Source: Chitinophagaceae bacterium
GTDB lineage: Bacteria; Bacteroidota; Bacteroidia; Chitinophagales; Chitinophagaceae
Direction of reading: 5' to 3'
NCBI GenBank assembly: GCA_021151685.1
Contig: JAGKWS010000056.1
Location: 1 to 25,769 of the forward strand
DNA: 25,769 nucleotides
In this document: positions 21,637 to 25,769 of the stretch, in pieces
How the letters are laid out: each line of letters opens with the position of its first letter
How positions within the stretch are numbered: the stretch's first letter is position 1
Translations under genes and position numbers: made by a program
Notes under the pieces: generated by a model
The model's input: the letters and a program-made list of their open reading frames with translations, nothing else
Databases searched by the model: none
What the model was told of the DNA's origin: nothing

Positions 21637-23570
21637 GAAAGTTGTATGCCATATTGCTGCTTGTAATACTGATAGGTACTTCAGATGCTATGGCATCTCA
21701 TATTGTTGGGGGCGATTTTACATATCGTTATTTGGGCGATACGGCAATAAGCGGCGTAACACACCGCAAATACAAGGTGTCTCTCTACATATATCAGGAT
21801 TGCCAGAATGGTGTGCAGGATGCCATAATGCAAGATAACCCCGCCTATTTTACCCTGTACGAAAATGATGGTAGTATAGTGCGATACGATACCAATATAC
21901 TTTACGATGCCACCCCCGGCAGCGGAGGCTCCATCAATGTACCGGCCAACTTCAGTAACGATTGTGTAAAGAATATACCCGCACTATGCCTGTACCGCAA
22001 ACGATTTGAAAAAACATACTATCTGAAGCCCAGTAATGTGGGCTATGTGGTAGTGTACCAACGATGCTGCCGTAATGCCAATATTGCCAACCTGGTAGAC
22101 CCCGGCGACAAAGGAGCCACTTACTACTGTGTCATTCCCCGATCGGCCATTACCAACAATAGTGCCGTATTCAAAAACTACCCACCACAAGTTATTTGCC
22201 AAAGCAACCCACTCTATTACGACCATTCGGCAACTGATGCTGATGGAGACTCTCTAAGTTACGAATTTTGCCCTGCCGAAGAAGGTGCAAGCGGGCCTGA
22301 TATAAAGCCACGAATAGCGTCGCCACCACCGTTCGATACGGTTGATTATTACCCGCCGTACAGCTATTCGTACTGCATGCCTGGCTTTCCTCCGGTGCAA
22401 ATAGACCCACGTACAGGCATCATAACCGGTACTCCTAATCGTGTGGGGCGGTTTTTGGTAACTGTTTGCTGTACAGAATGGCGAAATGGCACCATCGTCA
22501 ATATCTCTAAACGCGAATTTCAGTTTGTGGTTACAGACTGTTCTAAAGTAGTAGTGGCCGACATCCCCCAATTGTCTAATGCACCCAACACCTATATAGT
22601 CAATTGTCGCGATTTCAAAGTACATTTCATCAATAAAAGTACCGGAGGATTTGCCTACAAATGGGATTTTGGCATAGAAAGCAATGCAGGCTCTACCGAA
22701 TTTGAGCCCGATTTTGTATACCCGGATACTGGTACGTACGTAGTGAAACTGATAGTAAACCCCAATTCTACCTGCCCCGATAGTATATCGCGTTTTGTGA
22801 AGATATACCCGGTATTTCGCAGCTATTTTGAAGATACGGGCACCTATTGCCCCGGCCTGCCAATTACCTTTCTCGACAAAAGCACAACCACCATCAAGCC
22901 AATAACACGCTGGAGCTGGGATTTTGGTGATGGCAAAACCTCTTCGATCCAAAACCCGGTGCATACCTACACCGCTGGAGGTACCTACAATGTGGTCTTT
23001 TCAGGCGAAAACATTAAAAACTGCGTAGACACTATCGTACAACGGGTGGTGATACAAGATTTTAAACCGTTTGCCGGCAACGATACAGTAATAGTAAAGG
23101 GTGAAAAAATGCAGTACAATGCCAAAGGAGGCATTAGCTATGCATGGGTGCCCGACATCAATCTGTCAGACACATCTATCAACAACCCTGTTGGGTACTA
23201 CCCCGATACCGGTACCTACTACTACAGTGTGCGGGTAAAAAGCAGCTATGGTTGTAGTGGCTACGATACCATTCGGGTACTGGTAGTGCCAACGGCCTAT
23301 TTTACGATGCCTACGGCTTTCACGCCAAACGGCGATGGCAAAAACGACCTCTTCCGCCCGAAGGCTGCGGGCTACAAAACGCTGAAGTACTTCAGAGTAT
23401 ATAACCGCTACGGACAAGAAGTGTTCTATGGCCAGTCTATAGACGATGGCTGGGATGGAACATTTAATGGCAAACCAGCCGACTTAGGTGTATACTTCTG
23501 GCATTTGTGCTATATAGACCGTTTTGGAAACGAAGGTGTTACCAAGGGAGATGTTACGCTGATGCGGTAA
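21630..23570 (+). CDS. Secreted PKD-domain protein with gliding-motility C-terminal domain (copy 1)
   Basis: A 646-residue extracellular protein. Signal peptide (MLRKLYAILLLVILIGTSDA), then an N-terminal block opening SHIVGGDFTYRYLGD, common in Bacteroidota surface proteins. Cys-rich beta-domains follow (VVVYQRCCRNA, CQSNPLYYDHSATDADGDSL) to about residue 305, with a put-Ig-like DPRTGIITGTPN segment near 258. Two PKD domains come next (about 320-400 with YKWDFG; 405-490 with WSWDFGDGKTSS and HTYTAGGTYNV). The C-terminal 85 residues start PTAFTPNGDGKNDLFRPK and include RVYNRYGQEVF and LGVYFWHL: the gliding-motility-associated (T9SS type B) domain. It is likely exported by T9SS and surface-attached or released. 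It is paired with a near-twin downstream. Confidence 0.92.
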   Translation: MLRKLYAILLLVILIGTSDAMASHIVGGDFTYRYLGDTAISGVTHRKYKVSLYIYQDCQNGVQDAIMQDNPAYFTLYENDGSIVRYDTNILYDATPGSGGSINVPANFSNDCVKNIPALCLYRKRFEKTYYLKPSNVGYVVVYQRCCRNANIANLVDPGDKGATYYCVIPRSAITNNSAVFKNYPPQVICQSNPLYYDHSATDADGDSLSYEFCPAEEGASGPDIKPRIASPPPFDTVDYYPPYSYSYCMPGFPPVQIDPRTGIITGTPNRVGRFLVTVCCTEWRNGTIVNISKREFQFVVTDCSKVVVADIPQLSNAPNTYIVNCRDFKVHFINKSTGGFAYKWDFGIESNAGSTEFEPDFVYPDTGTYVVKLIVNPNSTCPDSISRFVKIYPVFRSYFEDTGTYCPGLPITFLDKSTTTIKPITRWSWDFGDGKTSSIQNPVHTYTAGGTYNVVFSGENIKNCVDTIVQRVVIQDFKPFAGNDTVIVKGEKMQYNAKGGISYAWVPDINLSDTSINNPVGYYPDTGTYYYSVRVKSSYGCSGYDTIRVLVVPTAYFTMPTAFTPNGDGKNDLFRPKAAGYKTLKYFRVYNRYGQEVFYGQSIDDGWDGTFNGKPADLGVYFWHLCYIDRFGNEGVTKGDVTLMR

Positions 23571-23649
23571 GTAGGGCCAAACCTATATTGCCGTGTGTAC
23601 AATGTTTTGGGCAGGTATTGCGTTATCTATTATTCAACAACCCTGATGA

Positions 23650-25590
23650 ATGTGTATGTACAGGTTACTCTATTACTTACGCCTTATACTACTGTCCTTG
23701 TTGGGGGGGGTATCTACAGTATATGCATCGCACATTGTAGGGGCCGACTTTACGTACCAGTATCTGGGAGATACTACAGTGGGTGGTGTGGTATGCAAAA
23801 AATACAAGGCAATACTACACATTTATCAGGATTGTATTACCGGCGACCCGTTTGCCATCAGCGACGATAATCCGGCTGCATTTACAGTATACTCGAACAA
23901 TGTTTTTATAAGATCTGATGCCAACATATATTATGACGTTACCCCCGGCAGTGGTGGCACCATATCGGTACCAGCCAATTTCAGTAACGAATGTGTTACA
24001 GACATACCACCAACCTGTTTGTACCGCAAGCGTTTCGAGAAATTCTATGTACTACCACCATCGCCCTACGGATACACTATAGTATACCAGCGTTGCTGCC
24101 GTAACTCCAGTATCATCAATGTGGTAGATGCGGGATCTAAGGGGTCTACCTATTTTTGTACCATTCCGCCTACTACTATCAACAACAACAGTGCTGTTTT
24201 TCGCAACTACCCCCCACAAATCATATGCCTGAATGACCCGCTTCAATACGACCACTCGGCTACCGACCCCGATGGCGACTCGGTATCCTACACATTTTGT
24301 GATGCACTGGAATATGATGGCAACAATGTGAAACCTACAACCGCCTCGGCACCACCCTACGATGCTGTTGACTATGCACCCGGATATACGGCAGACAGAG
24401 CCTTGCCGGGTTTTCCTCCTATCAGCATAGACCCGCGAACGGGCATCATTACCGGCACACCCAACCGCACAGGTCGGTTTTTGGTAACTGTGTGCTGTAA
24501 CGAATGGCGTAATGGCATACTCATAAATACCTCCAAACGCGAGTTTCAGTTTGTGGTTACCAACTGTTCTAAAGTGGTGGTGGCCGATATACCCGCCCTA
24601 CCCGATGTACCTAATACCTTCATTGTAAACTGTAAAGACAATAACGTGCAGTTTATCAACAATAGCCGTGGCGGCTTCAACTATCGGTGGGAGTTTGGTA
24701 CGGGTATACAGTCTACCGACTTTACACCATTCTATACCTACCCCGATACCGGCACCTATACCGTGAAGCTGGTGGTAAACCCGGGCACCACCTGCCCCGA
24801 TAGTATAGTGAGACTGGTGAAGATATACCCCACATTCGATACGCGGTATACCGATACAGGCACTTATTGCCCCGGTATGCCCATTTCGTTTACAGACCTT
24901 ACACAATCTACCGTAAAACCAATAGACCAGTGGCTTTGGGACTTTGGCGATGGCAACACATCGGTCGTGCAAAACCCGGTGCATATATGGCCTGTTGGTG
25001 GCACCTACAATGTGCGGCTGGCAACGGCCAACATCCGTGGCTGCCGCGACACCTTCATCAGCCGGGTGGTAGTACAAGATTTTACCCCATATGCCGGCGA
25101 TGATACGGTAATAGTAAAGGGCGAGCGCATCTATTTTGCAGCACAAGGCGGTACCAACTACAGCTGGGCACCCGGCACACAGCTTACCGATACTGCCATC
25201 AGTAATCCTATAGGTTACTACCCCGACACCGGCCGCTTCCGGTATGTGGTATATGTAAAGAGCAACTATGGATGTGCGGGCTATGATACCGTAAATGTGC
25301 GTGTGGTAGACAATGTATCTTTTGTACTACCCAATGCATTTACCCCAAATGGCGACGGCCTGAACGACTACTTTCGGCCACGGGCCGTAGGCTACCGCAA
25401 TATGAAGTACTTCAGGGTTTATAACAGGTGGGGCGAGGAAGTGTACTTTGGCGAATCTCTGGAAAGCGGCTGGAATGGCATGTACAAAGGATCTGTCGCA
25501 CCGCTGGGAGTATACTTTTGGCAATTGGTGTATGTAGATAGGTTTGGCAATGAAGGATTTATGAAAGGAGATGTGACATTACTACGATAA
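23650..25590 (+). CDS. Secreted PKD-domain protein with gliding-motility C-terminal domain (copy 2)
   Basis: A 646-residue twin of the preceding protein with the same order: signal peptide (about residues 1-26, ending STVYA), SHIVGADFTYQYLGD opening, Cys-rich beta region (TIVYQRCCRNS), DPRTGIITGTPN, two PKD-like domains (YRWEFG; WLWDFGDGNTSVVQNPV), and type B C-terminal domain (NAFTPNGDGLNDYFRPR ... LGVYFWQLV). In the 68-residue segment from DPRTGIITG to IVNC the two copies differ at 12 positions. The start is ATG 23650; ATG 23656 is equally good. A 79-bp gap after copy 1 has no clear promoter, so co-transcription is likely. It is an adhesin-like or matrix protein by analogy only. Confidence 0.92.
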   Translation: MCMYRLLYYLRLILLSLLGGVSTVYASHIVGADFTYQYLGDTTVGGVVCKKYKAILHIYQDCITGDPFAISDDNPAAFTVYSNNVFIRSDANIYYDVTPGSGGTISVPANFSNECVTDIPPTCLYRKRFEKFYVLPPSPYGYTIVYQRCCRNSSIINVVDAGSKGSTYFCTIPPTTINNNSAVFRNYPPQIICLNDPLQYDHSATDPDGDSVSYTFCDALEYDGNNVKPTTASAPPYDAVDYAPGYTADRALPGFPPISIDPRTGIITGTPNRTGRFLVTVCCNEWRNGILINTSKREFQFVVTNCSKVVVADIPALPDVPNTFIVNCKDNNVQFINNSRGGFNYRWEFGTGIQSTDFTPFYTYPDTGTYTVKLVVNPGTTCPDSIVRLVKIYPTFDTRYTDTGTYCPGMPISFTDLTQSTVKPIDQWLWDFGDGNTSVVQNPVHIWPVGGTYNVRLATANIRGCRDTFISRVVVQDFTPYAGDDTVIVKGERIYFAAQGGTNYSWAPGTQLTDTAISNPIGYYPDTGRFRYVVYVKSNYGCAGYDTVNVRVVDNVSFVLPNAFTPNGDGLNDYFRPRAVGYRNMKYFRVYNRWGEEVYFGESLESGWNGMYKGSVAPLGVYFWQLVYVDRFGNEGFMKGDVTLLR

Positions 25591-25624
25591 TAGGCCAACC
25601 ACAAACGCCTTGAAAAAAAAAATA

Positions 25625-25640
25625 TCTGAAAAAAATCAGA
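25625..25640 (+). terminator. Short hairpin after the PKD gene pair
   Basis: TCTGA-AAAAAA-TCAGA is a 5-bp stem with a six-A loop, 35 bp after the last stop codon and just upstream of the tRNA promoter. It is weak and lacks a T-run; termination is possible but not shown. Confidence 0.3.
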
Positions 25641-25649
25641 CTGAAAATA

Positions 25650-25678
25650 TTGCAAATACACTTCCTTTACTATCTTTG
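25650..25678 (+). promoter_or_regulatory. Promoter of the tRNA-Asn gene
   Basis: A -33-like TTG (25650-25652) and a -7 box TATCTTTG followed by CA (25671-25678) are separated by 18 bp. The tRNA begins 20 bp after the -7 box, as expected for a short 5' leader trimmed by RNase P. Confidence 0.75.
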
Positions 25679-25697
25679 CACTCCCAAACGGGGAAAT

Positions 25698-25769
25698 TCC
25701 TCCTTAGCTCAGTTGGTTAGAGCACATGACTGTTAATCATGGGGTCTCAGGTTCAAGTCCTGAAGGGGG
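25698..25769 (+). tRNA. tRNA-Asn (anticodon GTT), cut by the window end
   Basis: Cloverleaf parts: acceptor strand TCCTCCT; D arm GCTCAGTTGGTTAGAGC; anticodon stem CATGA/TCATG with loop CTGTTAA (anticodon GTT at 25732-25734); variable GGGTC; T arm TCAGG-TTCAAGT-CCTGA; and 3' acceptor AGGGGG. The window stops one base before the last acceptor pair, so the final base, discriminator and any encoded CCA are outside. Confidence 0.96.

Noticed and set aside
22254..22964. A 236-codon minus-strand frame within the first PKD protein gene
   Set aside because: It is a shadow of a conserved secreted protein; a similar shadow appears in the duplicate gene at 24598-25146, as expected from shared sense sequence.
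21630..25590. A recombination-prone repeat or mobile element at the duplicated genes
   Set aside because: The copies are diverged at the DNA level, have no terminal repeats or target duplications, and no transposase is nearby; simple gene duplication explains them.
17530..25769. Functional link between asparagine synthase and the tRNA-Asn gene
   Set aside because: They are 6 kb apart with separate promoters; no T-box-like leader is seen before asnB.
25698..25769. tRNA gene as an integration site for a mobile island
   Set aside because: No integrase or repeated tRNA 3' end is visible; the downstream side is outside the window.

Overview
The window looks like a chromosomal segment of a Bacteroidota bacterium, probably near Chitinophagaceae/Chitinophagales. 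The clues are Bacteroidota-type promoters (TAnnTTTG -7 boxes, twice with a TTTG/TTG -33 box), no strong Shine-Dalgarno sequences, a type IX secretion (T9SS) type A sorting domain, two proteins with the gliding-motility-associated (type B) C-terminal domain, and a reg_prop/Y_Y_Y histidine kinase. No phage, IS element, integrase or CRISPR array is visible. Assignment below phylum is inference.

Left part (1-8.1 kb, minus strand). From promoter-proximal to distal there is a tight run: a rifampin ADP-ribosyltransferase (Arr), an Lgt-like membrane protein, a radical SAM protein of the MJ0619/tetraether-lipid-synthase type, and two tiny paralogous two-helix membrane proteins. Upstream lie a solitary PD-(D/E)XK nuclease-like protein, a secreted T9SS subtilisin, and a TolB/PD40 propeller protein with its own promoter. 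A possible partial reading frame runs off the left edge.

Middle part (8.1-12.8 kb, plus strand). A seven-gene cluster has the stamp of copper handling: MbnP and an MbnH/MauG-like diheme peroxidase, an outer-membrane barrel whose mature N-terminus is CDVCGC, a His-containing lipoprotein, a small two-helix protein, and two paralogous secreted Cys-motif proteins. I regard this cluster, and the radical SAM/Lgt-like operon, as the best candidates for an under-described system.

Right part (12.8-25.8 kb). A LytS/LytTR-type two-component pair (genes overlapping by 8 bp) converges on an MgtC/SapB protein. Next is asparagine synthase with a textbook promoter. Then comes a likely operon of a DUF4105/Lnb-like lipoprotein N-acyltransferase, an alpha/beta hydrolase, and two tandem 646-residue PKD/gliding C-terminal proteins. 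The window ends inside a tRNA-Asn(GTT) gene with its own promoter.

Several start codons are reset here because a promoter -7 box overlaps or precedes the longest possible start (TolB-like gene, histidine kinase). Others start unusually close to the -7 box, suggesting very short or absent leaders.
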